Assembly (NCBI GenBank): GCA_958295855.1
Contig: OY282383.1
Location: 3,638,481-3,702,480, forward strand
DNA: 64,000 bases
Direction: 5' to 3'
DNA from: an uncultured Poribacteria bacterium
GTDB lineage: Bacteria; Poribacteria; WGA-4E; WGA-3G
Positions 42,585-51,322 of this stretch are shown in pieces. Position 1 is the first letter of the stretch; every line of letters begins with the position of its first letter. The position numbers were made by a program, and so were the translations under genes. The notes beneath the pieces were generated by a model that did not search any database, was not told the DNA's origin, and worked only from the letters and a program-made list of their open reading frames with translations.

Positions 42585-43607
42585 TTACATGCCTGTTTTC
42601 TTCGCTTTGTCTCGCTTGATTTTCCAAACCATTCTATTATGTTCGGCAAGCGTCTTTGAGAAGTGATGCTTTCCATCCCCTATTGCTACGAAATAGAGAT
42701 AGTCGGTTTTTTCCGGCCGCAGGGCCGCCATAAGTGAAGCCATGCCCGGGTTTCCGATCGGCCCGGGAGGTAATCCTTTATGCAGGTAAGTATTGTAAGG
42801 CGAATCAACTTTAAGGTCCGCCCTCGTTAGCAGTCGCTCGGGGTTGCCTAACGCGTAAAGGACTGTTGGATCCGCCTGTAGCCGCCAGTTTCGAGCGAGA
42901 CGGTTGTGGAAAACACCCGCTATAAGAGGACGTTCCGATTCGGATTGTGCCTCCATTTCAATTACAGAAGCAAGTGTTACCACTTCATGGCGGGTACGCC
43001 CCAAGCTACGGGCTTCTTCGGCTAACGTTTCATTCCACCGCCTATTAAATTCATAAAGCATCATTTCCACAGCTGTTTCCGCTGTGGTACCTTTCGCGAA
43101 CCGGTAGGTATTTGGAAAAAGGTATCCCTCTACACGCTTGCCCTCAAGGTTATACTTTTGGAGCAATCGGGGCAATTCAGCGGCTTTTTGAAACGCCTCA
43201 GCGGTGCCGAAACCTGCGGTTTCCCAAAGTGCTGCGATAGCACTTACTGTTAAGCCTTCTGGGACTGTCCAGCTCTCCAGTGCAACGTGGCCCCTCTGAA
43301 ATTCATCAAGAATTTGGTTCAAGGACATGCCTCGCCGCAATTGATAATTGCCTGCCTGTAAATGTTTGTCAATGCCTCGGTACCGGACGATAAGATGAAA
43401 CGCAAACTCGCTCCGAATTAACTTTTCAGCAACGAGTTGCTTCGCGATGGCCCGTGAATTGCTCCCCGTTGGCACGCTGAAATTAACAACTTCTTCCGAA
43501 GAGGTAGGAGGTGACAGGTAGAACACCCCCATCAGCAAAGTGATGAAGCAGAGAATTCCGAGCCCACTGAAAGTAAGTATGCCGATTTTGTGCCACTTTG
43601 TTCTCAT
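42585..43607 (-). CDS. mltG: Endolytic transglycosylase MltG
   Basis: A 340-residue protein if ATG 43607 (MRTKWHKIGILTFSG) is used; a GTG at 43688 would give 367 residues. I prefer 43607 since a short basic stretch before one membrane segment is the family norm. The periplasmic LysM-like part (LQAGNYQLRRGMSLNQILDE) precedes the YceG domain: WTVPEGLTVSAIA, VEGYLFPNTYRFAKGTT, catalytic Glu in TLASVIEMEAQSESERP, and HNRL. MltG cleaves nascent peptidoglycan glycans and is thought to act as a terminase. ruvX lies just upstream, as in many bacteria. Confidence 0.92.
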   Translation of the reverse strand: MRTKWHKIGILTFSGLGILCFITLLMGVFYLSPPTSSEEVVNFSVPTGSNSRAIAKQLVAEKLIRSEFAFHLIVRYRGIDKHLQAGNYQLRRGMSLNQILDEFQRGHVALESWTVPEGLTVSAIAALWETAGFGTAEAFQKAAELPRLLQKYNLEGKRVEGYLFPNTYRFAKGTTAETAVEMMLYEFNRRWNETLAEEARSLGRTRHEVVTLASVIEMEAQSESERPLIAGVFHNRLARNWRLQADPTVLYALGNPERLLTRADLKVDSPYNTYLHKGLPPGPIGNPGMASLMAALRPEKTDYLYFVAIGDGKHHFSKTLAEHNRMVWKIKRDKAKKTGM

Positions 43608-43701
43608 AACGGTTTCGGTGTGCTGTTTTGCGAACTCGCGACGGGCGTTCAAGTCTATTGAAAACTTAAGAACGGCACTCGCTATCACAGAAACACCGCA
43701 A

Positions 43702-44121
43702 TTAGGTCCTGCCTTTACATTCCAAGTATTCGTTGAGGATAATTACGGCAGCTACCTGGTCGATAATATCCTTCTGTTTTTTCGAATTTTTGTTGAGTTT
43801 ATGCAAAATCTCTTCTGCTTCAACAGTTGTAAAACGTTCATCCCAAAATTCAATAGGGACATCAATCACCCTCCCCAAGTGGTGCGCGAATTTTTGAATC
43901 TTCTGTGCTTGCGGGCCGATTGTGTCGTCAAGTGAGATAGGTAATCCAATGATAACGCGTTCAACCTTGTGGATAGAAACCAGATCTGAAATAGCGATTA
44001 AATCAATTTTTCGATTCTTCCGAGTCAGCGTACACAGTGGGTGGCCACTCACCCCAAGCGCATCGCTGAGTGCCACGCCGATTCGTGTGTCGCCGACATC
44101 CAATCCCAGTAAAATTTCCAT
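43702..44121 (-). CDS. ruvX: RuvX/YqgF Holliday-junction resolvase-like protein
   Basis: A 139-residue RNase H-fold protein: LLGLDVGDTRIGVALSDALG carries the first catalytic Asp, VIIGLPISLDDTIGPQA is the family motif, WDERFTTVEAEEIL holds the second acidic site, and DQVAAVIILNEYLE holds the final Asp. YqgF proteins act in 16S rRNA 5' processing and possibly recombination. The frame is complete with ATG 44121, and AAAGAGAG is upstream. It is adjacent to mltG, a conserved pairing. Confidence 0.93.
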   Translation of the reverse strand: MEILLGLDVGDTRIGVALSDALGVSGHPLCTLTRKNRKIDLIAISDLVSIHKVERVIIGLPISLDDTIGPQAQKIQKFAHHLGRVIDVPIEFWDERFTTVEAEEILHKLNKNSKKQKDIIDQVAAVIILNEYLECKGRT

Positions 44122-44211
44122 AATGAACTCTCTTTAGTGTTTGCGCTGTTGCGGTTACACATCACGCCGACAAGCAGCATCGTTGTAGAGGGCATCCCAG
44201 AACTACCCCCG

Positions 44212-45990
44212 CTAAAACCGTCCAGAACGTAAAATAGAAACTACTAGTCCGAATCCAAAGAACATTGCTGTCAGATACCCCATAATGCCAAGGAAAAATT
44301 TCCATTCCCAGAGTGCAACATGTTGTAGGATAATCGATGAACCCACAATAAGTGAGGCAATGATCAGGCTAAAGGCAACGCGATTGATGCCCCGGTCGAA
44401 TGCCTTGAGAACTGATTCAAGGCTTAGATGCTCCAACTCAAATTTGAGCGTGCCGCGCTGTAATTTTTGCAGTATGCGATGCAGTTGGAGGGGCATATCG
44501 TGTGCCAATTTCGCCAAATCTTCTACAGAATCCGACAACTCTCGTTCCCAGCGTTTGCTTCCCAAACCTTGGGCGAGGAATTGAACGATATAAGGGCGAC
44601 TGAATTCCAAGATATTGAACTGCGGGTTCAGTTTCATGATAACCGATTCCACAGTTGCCACCGTTTTGCCCAGCATCAGAAACGCTGGCGGTACATGAAT
44701 TTGATGCCGCAAAGAGGCATTAAAAACTTCATGAATCACCTCGCCGAGGCGAAGTCTGTTCTCCGGCATATTGAAGTAGCGTTCCAGAAAATCGTTCATT
44801 TCCAACTTCAGCGCGGCGATGTCTGTTTCGTCGCCAAGGATGCCCATCCGAATATAACTTCTTACCACAGCATCCACATCCTGTGCGAACACTGCACTCA
44901 ACCAACTACAGATATGCTGCAGCATGTCGCCGCTGATGCTGCCTACCATTCCAAAATCAACCAATCCAATCCGGCCGTCCTCTAAAACGAAGACATTCCC
45001 TGGATGCGGATCGGCGTGGAAGAAACCATCCCTGAGCACCTGCGTATAAAATAGTTCAACAAGCACTTCAGCCAGCCGCGCGCGATCGAATCCCAGCGCG
45101 TCCAACTGTGCAATCGCGCCAATCGGGGTGCCATCAATCCGCTCCAATGTCAAAACACGGCGATTTGTGAACTCCCAATAGACTTTGGGAATCTTAATCT
45201 TTGACGACTTTGCGAACCTATGGTGGAAAGCATCTGTATTGGCGGCTTCCATGGTAAAATCAATTTCTTTCCGAACGGAGCGTGAGAATTCGCGGACGAG
45301 CTCCGTTGGTTTGAAAAGATGCGTCTCAGGACTGTGGTTTTCAAGTTGTTCTGCTAACTCCATCAACAGATTGAGGTCTGTCTGAATTACCTTCGTGACG
45401 CGCGGGCGTTGGACTTTAACGACTACCGGCTCTTGCGTTTCTAGCAGCGCTGCATGTACTTGCGCGATTGAAGCTGCTGCGAAGGGCTGCTGTTCAAATG
45501 TCGGGAAAACCTCTTCAAGCGGCCGTTTAAATTCCTGTTCAATAGTCGCGCGAACCTCTGAAAAATCAAAGGGCTGTGCCTGCCGCTGCAACTTCTGGAA
45601 CTCGGCAGTCCACGCCAACGCTTCTTCCTGCCCAACGATTTCAGAGAGAATATCCACGCGTGTGCTGAGCACCTGTCCTAATTTAACGAAGGTTGGCCCC
45701 AACTCTTCAAACGCAAGCCGCAACCGTTCCGGAACGGATAGCGGTGTCTCCGAGGGACTTTCATCTAAACCGCTTTTAGTTCTGCCGAAATGCCACCACT
45801 TCGGCTTGTAAGAGCCGGTCTCTTCGCTCACGTTACGGGCGGGCCTCCTTTTGAATCTGAAATGAGGTGCCCTACCACTATCGAGAATTTGAGAGATAAT
45901 GTGCCCGAAGCCATGCCTTGCGAAAACGCTAATAATCTCCGGAAGGCGCTTTGCACTTTTGAGTTTACGGTTCAGGTTCAGAATGCGCAT
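44212..45990 (-). CDS. UbiB/ABC1 (ADCK) family kinase-like protein
   Basis: A 592-residue atypical kinase-like protein. The family KxGQ motif lies in EELGPTFVKLGQVLSTRVDI, the Ala-rich loop is QPFAAASIAQVHAA, the lysine is in VVVKVQRP, and FFHADPHPGNVFVLEDGRIG, then LVDFGMVG, form the catalytic and metal loops. Two C-terminal membrane segments (AFSLIIASLIVGSSI and FFLGIMGYLTAMFFGFGLVV) anchor it. UbiB-family proteins support quinone or isoprenoid-lipid metabolism. No ubi genes lie nearby. Confidence 0.92.
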   Translation of the reverse strand: MRILNLNRKLKSAKRLPEIISVFARHGFGHIISQILDSGRAPHFRFKRRPARNVSEETGSYKPKWWHFGRTKSGLDESPSETPLSVPERLRLAFEELGPTFVKLGQVLSTRVDILSEIVGQEEALAWTAEFQKLQRQAQPFDFSEVRATIEQEFKRPLEEVFPTFEQQPFAAASIAQVHAALLETQEPVVVKVQRPRVTKVIQTDLNLLMELAEQLENHSPETHLFKPTELVREFSRSVRKEIDFTMEAANTDAFHHRFAKSSKIKIPKVYWEFTNRRVLTLERIDGTPIGAIAQLDALGFDRARLAEVLVELFYTQVLRDGFFHADPHPGNVFVLEDGRIGLVDFGMVGSISGDMLQHICSWLSAVFAQDVDAVVRSYIRMGILGDETDIAALKLEMNDFLERYFNMPENRLRLGEVIHEVFNASLRHQIHVPPAFLMLGKTVATVESVIMKLNPQFNILEFSRPYIVQFLAQGLGSKRWERELSDSVEDLAKLAHDMPLQLHRILQKLQRGTLKFELEHLSLESVLKAFDRGINRVAFSLIIASLIVGSSIILQHVALWEWKFFLGIMGYLTAMFFGFGLVVSILRSGRF

Positions 45991-46136
45991 GAGGGATTTC
46001 GTATGACAGAGCCATCCTCACTATAACTTTGTAGTTTCTGATTTCTCAGCGTCTCCGTACCACTTTTAAAATTTTACACGAAAAGTTGCGTATAGTCAAG
46101 AAAAATCTACTGAATGCCCAGCCTACGTACAAAAAC

Positions 46137-46165
46137 TTGATAAATTCTGGTTACTTTGCTATAAT
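46137..46165 (+). promoter_or_regulatory. Sigma-70-like promoter
   Basis: TTGATA (46137-46142), 17-base spacer, TATAAT (46160-46165), upstream of the methyltransferase gene. A second TATAAA is at 46171-46176. Confidence 0.75.
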
Positions 46166-46231
46166 TTTGCTATAAAAAAGAGAGGAAAAGGGTATCAAGC
46201 GGTAAAATAGCCTATCGTACCTACAAATCAA

Positions 46232-47110
46232 ATGGCTAACCATCAACTCTACTATGGCGATAACCTCGAAATTCTTCAGGCGTATATTGATGATGAAAGC
46301 ATCAACCTGATTTACATCGATCCGCCGTTTAATACTGGAAAACGCCAGCAGCGGACAGAACTACAGGTTAGACAGGATGCACAAGGGGACCGGGTGGGAT
46401 TTCAAGGCAAAACTTACCGAACAGTCAAAGGTAAAAGCACACATTACGCCGATAAGTTTGAGAACTCTGATGCCTACTTGCAGTTTTTGCGGCCCCGCTT
46501 TGAAGAGGCATACCGAGTGCTTCATCAGCACGGCAGCTTTTTCTTGCATATTGATTACCGGGAGGTGCATTATTGTAAGGTGATGCTGGATGAGATTTTC
46601 GGGCGAGAGTCGTTCATGAATGAGATTATCTGGGCTTATGATTTCGGTGGGAGGCCGAAGACACGGTGGCCCGCAAAGCACGATAACATCCTGTGGTACG
46701 CCAAAACGCCCGCCCGGTATACCTTCAATTTCGATGAGATGGATAGGATACCGTATATGGCACCGGGGTTGGTGGGCAAAGAGAAGGCAGCGCGCGGCAA
46801 AACACCAACCGATGTCTGGTGGCATACCATTGTCGCCACCAATGGCGGTGAAAAGACTGGGTATCCGACGCAAAAACCGCTCGGAATTCTGAATCGCATC
46901 GTCAAAGTGCATTCATTACCGGGGGAGACGCTTTTAGATTGCTTTGCTGGCAGTGGGACGCTTGGAGAAGCCGCGGCGATGCACAATCGTTCCTCAATTT
47001 TGGTGGATAACAATGTCCCTGCAATGCAGGCAATGATGGAAAGGTTAGCCGTCTACGGTATTAAACTCGTCAATGCTGATTACGGTAGTTTGATAGCAAA
47101 TGCCGATTGA
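46232..47110 (+). CDS. DNA methyltransferase (DPPF type, beta-like order)
   Basis: A 292-residue amino-methyltransferase. Motif IV NLIYIDPPFNTG (D30-F33) comes first and the SAM-binding FxGxG motif (LDCFAGSGTLGEAA, near F238) comes last, the beta-class order of N6-adenine and N4-cytosine enzymes. TQKPLGILNRIV precedes the SAM site, as usual. The recognition part in the middle is short. There is no adjacent restriction endonuclease, so it may be an orphan regulatory methyltransferase; a Res-like protein lies 8 kb away but on the other strand in its own gene set. Confidence 0.9.
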   Translation: MANHQLYYGDNLEILQAYIDDESINLIYIDPPFNTGKRQQRTELQVRQDAQGDRVGFQGKTYRTVKGKSTHYADKFENSDAYLQFLRPRFEEAYRVLHQHGSFFLHIDYREVHYCKVMLDEIFGRESFMNEIIWAYDFGGRPKTRWPAKHDNILWYAKTPARYTFNFDEMDRIPYMAPGLVGKEKAARGKTPTDVWWHTIVATNGGEKTGYPTQKPLGILNRIVKVHSLPGETLLDCFAGSGTLGEAAAMHNRSSILVDNNVPAMQAMMERLAVYGIKLVNADYGSLIANAD

Positions 47111-47135
47111 TATTCAGCGGATAATCGTGTATAAT
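47107..47135 (+). promoter_or_regulatory. Sigma-70-like promoter
   Basis: TTGATA (47107-47112) overlaps the methyltransferase stop codon; 17-base spacer, then TATAAT (47130-47135). It probably drives the PspA-like/ABC genes. Confidence 0.75.
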
Positions 47136-47244
47136 ATGACATTAACTTGATTGTAAGGGCGGCATCTTGTTTCCGCCCGATTTACGAAACGGAAAAACAG
47201 TACAAATCTCGGTTTGGTACAATAGGCATAGGGAGGCATTGAAA

Positions 47245-47943
47245 ATGGAAAAACTTAAGCAATTAGGGCGCAGCTTACAAGCCCATCTAGAAAAGCTAGA
47301 ACAGCTTAAAGAGAACATAAACCAGTTTTTGCTAGAGGCAGAAGGTGCTGAATCCGCGCTCAATAAAACCATCGTAGATATGAAAAAGCGGCTTGCAGAA
47401 GCGAAACAACTCGTGGCTACAGCGATGGCAGAGGAGCACAAGCTGCTGAAAGCCTATCAGGAGGCTGTTGATACTGCGAAGGAATGGGGTCAAAAGGCAG
47501 ACGCTGCTTTGCGGCATCGAGACATAGAACGCGCAACCCAAGCCCGACACCGCAAGCAACAGCAACTCCACCTCGCCAATGGCTATAAACGTCAGATTGT
47601 TGCTCAGAAAGCAGTCATCGCATCCCTGAAAACGGCTCTCCACGAATTTTACCAGCAGTTCCAAAACGCGGCAAAACTGGCTGAAACGCTAGGCCATCGT
47701 CAAAAACAGGCGGAGACGCGCGCAGCAATCTATAAGCTACTGGCAGAATTTAATGAACGTAGTGAAGCACCCGCTTTTGAACAGGCAGAGCAGAAGTTGA
47801 AAGCAACCGAGGCCAAAGCGGAAATCTGGGAAGAACGCAATCGCCGAGCTGCCACTCACGTGGAAAAAACGGGTGACAGTTTCAACCTGGACGAAGCACT
47901 CGCAGCACTCAAACACGACATACTGGGCAGTAGTCGAAAATGA
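47245..47943 (+). CDS. PspA/IM30-like coiled-coil protein
   Basis: A 232-residue, almost wholly helical protein with heptad-like Glu/Lys/Ala patterns from residue 5 to 190. I choose ATG 47245 because GGGAGG lies at 47231-47236; the longer frame from 47167 lacks such a site. Layout resembles PspA/IM30/Vipp1 proteins, which coat and stabilise membranes under stress: a helical hairpin (AKEWGQKADAALRHRDIERA) and helices towards the end. The typical amphipathic N-terminal helix is weak, so the assignment is tentative. The stop overlaps the next gene's start by 4 bases, so it is coupled with an ABC transporter. Confidence 0.65.
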   Translation: MEKLKQLGRSLQAHLEKLEQLKENINQFLLEAEGAESALNKTIVDMKKRLAEAKQLVATAMAEEHKLLKAYQEAVDTAKEWGQKADAALRHRDIERATQARHRKQQQLHLANGYKRQIVAQKAVIASLKTALHEFYQQFQNAAKLAETLGHRQKQAETRAAIYKLLAEFNERSEAPAFEQAEQKLKATEAKAEIWEERNRRAATHVEKTGDSFNLDEALAALKHDILGSSRK

Positions 47944-48749
47944 TTGAGACTTCAAACTTAACTAAATATTTCGGTAAGTTGTGCGCTGTAGATACATTAT
48001 CCCTGCATGTGGAATCAGGTGAAATCTTTGGATTTCTCGGTCCCAACGGCGCGGGAAAAACCACGACAATCAACATGCTGACAGGCTTACTCCGTCCCAC
48101 ATCTGGCACAGCAACGCTTAGCGGGTATGACATTCAAACCCAAAGTTTACAAGCAAAAGCGATTCTTGGATTGATGCCGGATACGCCACAACTCTATGAA
48201 TCGCTGAGCGGCCGGCAGTTTGTTCGCCTCATTGCCGATCTGTATGAGGTAGCCCCGAAGCAATCTGAAAAAGAGATGGGCGTCCTGTTTGAACAACTTG
48301 AACTTGCCGATGCCGCGGACGACCGGATTAAGGGCTATTCCTACGGCATGCAGAAGAAAATCTTGCTGATTTCGGTGTTGGTGCATCACCCGCGCATCCT
48401 TTTCCTTGATGAACCTACCAGTGGACTCGACCCAAGAAGTGCCCGCACCGCCAGGGAAATTTTGCGGGAACGGTGTGAGCATGGCTGTACCGTATTTATG
48501 ACAACGCACATCCTTGAGGTTGCCGAGCGAATTTGCGACCGGGTAGGGATTATCAGTAAAGGGCAACTTATTGCTGTCGGAACCCTAACCGAATTACAGA
48601 AAAAGCGCGAGCAGCTACAGGACTCCGCATCCAGCATGCAGGAGCATCCCCACGGTATAAGCGCGCCAGAGGGATACTACCCCGCTTTGCGGGGTGATAC
48701 CCCTAAGCCCGCAACACTAGAGGATATTTTCCTCGATCTCACGGAATAG
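47940..48749 (+). CDS. ABC transporter ATP-binding protein
   Basis: A 269-residue ABC ATPase. Walker A is GPNGAGKTT, the Q-loop region is LGLMPDTPQLYESL, the signature is the relaxed YSYGMQKK, Walker B is ILFLDEPTSGLDP, and the switch His is in MTTHILE. This is the CcmA-type group that works with separate permeases in export. After residue 222 an in-frame palindromic repeat (48663-48706) encodes PEGYYPALRGDTPKP before the usual C-terminal LEDIFLDLT. ATGA overlap with the PspA-like gene suggests translational coupling. Confidence 0.93.
   Translation: MIETSNLTKYFGKLCAVDTLSLHVESGEIFGFLGPNGAGKTTTINMLTGLLRPTSGTATLSGYDIQTQSLQAKAILGLMPDTPQLYESLSGRQFVRLIADLYEVAPKQSEKEMGVLFEQLELADAADDRIKGYSYGMQKKILLISVLVHHPRILFLDEPTSGLDPRSARTAREILRERCEHGCTVFMTTHILEVAERICDRVGIISKGQLIAVGTLTELQKKREQLQDSASSMQEHPHGISAPEGYYPALRGDTPKPATLEDIFLDLTE
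48663..48706 (+). repeat. In-frame palindromic repeat inside the ABC ATPase gene
   Basis: GAGGGATACTACCCCGCTTT then GCGGGGTGATACCCC. Encodes EGYYPALRGDTP near the C-terminus. Confidence 0.82.
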
Positions 48750-48784
48750 TAGTAGGCACGCGCCGTTGTGCCGTCTGCAACGAA

Positions 48785-50452
48785 ATGATACATACAGTGC
48801 TAACACCGACAAAAATTCTGCTCAAAGCGGATTGGCAGGGGTGGCTCAATAGTCTTAAACACCAGCGCGAGACGCAGCGGAAACTGCTCTTAAAGTTGCT
48901 CGGGTACCTTGTTTTCATCGTCGCCCTATCCGTGCTGGGAAACTCCATTTTCAGGCATCTGCAGTTGACGGACGCACACCCTACGCTTGTGTTTTCGGTG
49001 ATTAACGGGTTTATGATGTTTGGGGCACTTATCGTTGCAAAAGAGTTGATGGAGAATTCGCTGAAAATTTTTTATGAGGCCCCGGACAATTCCCTGTTAC
49101 GCGCATTACCGATACAGCCTGTCGCAATTTTCGGATTTAAATTTGTCCATCTCATTGCTACGCGCTTTCTGAGCATGCTCTGTTTTTTGGGACCGCCGTG
49201 GGTGATGTTCGGTTTGATATTCCAGCTGCCATGGCATTTTTACGCTGTCTTGTTGCCTGCCTGCCTGTGTCTGCTGAGCATCATTGCCAGTTATGTTACC
49301 GTTGGCATGATGCTGATTGCGCGTTTCTTTTCGTCAGGCGGGCTTCTTTCGGCACTCAAGATGCTCGGCACTGCAATAGGCGTGGCAGTCGGTTTCTTGT
49401 TATCCCTCACGCTGTTCGCCGAATTTGAGTCAACGACGGTGAAGCAGGTTTTTTTGGATTGGGCTTCTGCAGAAACGGGCCATCTGGCAAACCCGCTCAC
49501 AAACGCTACATGGTATCCGCATCAATGGATGGGGAAATTGATGCTCAGTTGGGTGGATGCCCCGGGCATACAAGGAAGTTCGGTGGACGAACGCCTATGG
49601 TGGGGGTTTCTCCTCATCGCTGGAAGTCTGGGCTCTGCTGGTTTTGCAACACTTGTGGCGCTGCAGATTTATCAGCGCGGGTGGGAAAATATCAAGCAAT
49701 TGAAAACGAAGCGTAAATCTGCGCGAAGTGCCCCCTCAAAACTGAGTTTCCTCGTATCTACACTCGGCAGAGGAAGAATGCAGGCCATGATGATAAAAGA
49801 CTTTGTCGTCTTTATCAGGCACAGTGGACGTTTCATTGCCATTCTCATGCTCACGTTCTTTTTGGGAGTCCACATCGGCATTTTACTCGCGCAAGGTAGC
49901 ATTGCGGATGTGAACACCGGTCAGGTTATCGCTGTGCAGATAGTGCTTTACAGCCTTCTCATCTCCTTTGGGCTGAGTTGCAGCGGGTTTCGAGAGGAGG
50001 CAAAAACATGGTGGATGCTGCAATCTGCACCCGTCACACCTCAACTGATGTTCACAAGCAAATTCCTGACTGCACTGCTCTGCGCTTTCATTTATGCCGA
50101 ATTCTGGATGCTGATAGGTGTAAAGCTGCTTCAAATTCCGGTAGACTCTTGGATGCCGATTCTCCTGATACCTATCCCAACGCTTACAGCAGCGAGCGCG
50201 TTGAATACGGCAATTGGCACATTACCGTGGATGGCGGAGTTGAGCCACGAACCGAAACCGCTGTTGCGGGTTTTAACCTTTATGTTCACGATGCTTGCTG
50301 ATATAGCACTCGTCATCGCGCCGATGATGACTTGGCATCTTGGCGGTGTCGCTTGGTTTGGTGTGTTGATGATATTTCTCGCCGGTGTATTTGCGGGAGC
50401 TTACAAGCTAGGAATTGGCAACCTCCGAAAGTTGTTGGTTGCGCCGCATTAA
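48785..50452 (+). CDS. ABC exporter permease
   Basis: A 555-residue membrane protein with about 12 hydrophobic segments, for example LLKLLGYLVFIVALSVLG, FYAVLLPACLCLLSIIASYV, GTAIGVAVGFLLSLTLFAEF and FIAILMLTFFLGVHIGILLA. It is 36 bases downstream of the ATPase gene and almost certainly its partner. The layout (two repeats of about six segments, separated by a hydrophilic linker around residues 300-330) matches large putative ABC exporter permeases. The substrate is unknown. Confidence 0.82.
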   Translation: MIHTVLTPTKILLKADWQGWLNSLKHQRETQRKLLLKLLGYLVFIVALSVLGNSIFRHLQLTDAHPTLVFSVINGFMMFGALIVAKELMENSLKIFYEAPDNSLLRALPIQPVAIFGFKFVHLIATRFLSMLCFLGPPWVMFGLIFQLPWHFYAVLLPACLCLLSIIASYVTVGMMLIARFFSSGGLLSALKMLGTAIGVAVGFLLSLTLFAEFESTTVKQVFLDWASAETGHLANPLTNATWYPHQWMGKLMLSWVDAPGIQGSSVDERLWWGFLLIAGSLGSAGFATLVALQIYQRGWENIKQLKTKRKSARSAPSKLSFLVSTLGRGRMQAMMIKDFVVFIRHSGRFIAILMLTFFLGVHIGILLAQGSIADVNTGQVIAVQIVLYSLLISFGLSCSGFREEAKTWWMLQSAPVTPQLMFTSKFLTALLCAFIYAEFWMLIGVKLLQIPVDSWMPILLIPIPTLTAASALNTAIGTLPWMAELSHEPKPLLRVLTFMFTMLADIALVIAPMMTWHLGGVAWFGVLMIFLAGVFAGAYKLGIGNLRKLLVAPH

Positions 50453-50785
50453 TTGAGGAGGAGTTCAGCACGCATTGAAAATGCGTGACAAGACTCGCAT
50501 AATCATTTCAAGTTGCACCGCTCGGAGTCGCGCAATAAATTGCACGGCTACGAACCAAGTTGTGAATTTTAATGAACAACTTTTGCGGCGTAATGGTATC
50601 AGCCCCTGCTTTGCAGGGGTAATATACCACTACGCCCAAGTTGCGCGTGATTAGCAAGCAACTTTTGCGGCGTAAACGCCCAAATGCGACGTGCATTTTT
50701 ATTTCTTACTTATGCGACGTGCATTTTTATTTCTTACATTACCGCTGCAGCATTAATTCGGAGGCCTCCTACAAAGGAAAAGAAT
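50453..50785. other. Intergenic region with elements E and B
   Basis: No gene recognised. Element E palindrome 50470-50488. Element B copy 50581-50643 with CCCCTGCTTTGCAGGGG, then two tandem partial units (GCGGCGTAAACGCCCAAATG and ATGCGACGTGCATTTTTATT, the latter repeated) to 50740. Confidence 0.78.
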
Positions 50786-51286
50786 ATGTTGATACCGTAT
50801 CAAGGAGTGATGCCAACTGTGCATCCATCTGTTTTTGTTGCCCCGGGGGCAATGATTATCGGGGATGTAACAATTGGCGAAGAATCAAGCGTCTGGTTTA
50901 ACAGCGTGCTGCGGGGTGATTTAGAACCCATCCGAATTGGATGCCGCACCAACATTCAGGACGGTGCTGTCATACACATGGATAAAGAGATTCCGTGCCT
51001 TATCGGCGACGATGTTACTATCGGGCATGGCGCGATTCTTCACAGTTGCACTATTGGCAATGAAGCACTTATCGGGATGGGCGCGATTCTGCTCACAGGT
51101 AGCACAATTGGTGAACGCGCCGTTGTTGCCGCTGGCACGCTTGTGCGAGAAGGACAGGAAATTCCGCCCGGCACTGTCGCAATGGGCGTGCCGGCAAAGG
51201 TACGGCGCGAAGTGACAGAAACTGAACTTGAGCGCGTACGAAGCGGCAAAGATGATTACGTTTTACGCGGTAAACTGATGCTTTAA
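50786..51286 (+). CDS. Gamma-carbonic anhydrase-like hexapeptide-repeat protein
   Basis: A 166-residue left-handed beta-helix protein. ATG 50786 with AAAGGAAA before it; the longer frame from 50684 runs into element B. Hexapeptide repeats (HPSVFVAPGAMIIGDVTIGE) are followed by VLRGDLEPIRIGCRTNIQDG. Putative zinc histidines are in VIHMD, IGHGAILHSC and the following turn. This fits the CamH/YrdA-type gamma-carbonic anhydrase group, many members of which have untested activity. Confidence 0.9.
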   Translation: MLIPYQGVMPTVHPSVFVAPGAMIIGDVTIGEESSVWFNSVLRGDLEPIRIGCRTNIQDGAVIHMDKEIPCLIGDDVTIGHGAILHSCTIGNEALIGMGAILLTGSTIGERAVVAAGTLVREGQEIPPGTVAMGVPAKVRREVTETELERVRSGKDDYVLRGKLML

Positions 51287-51322
51287 GGAGCATCAGAGGA
51301 ATAGTTAACAGAAAGGAAAATT

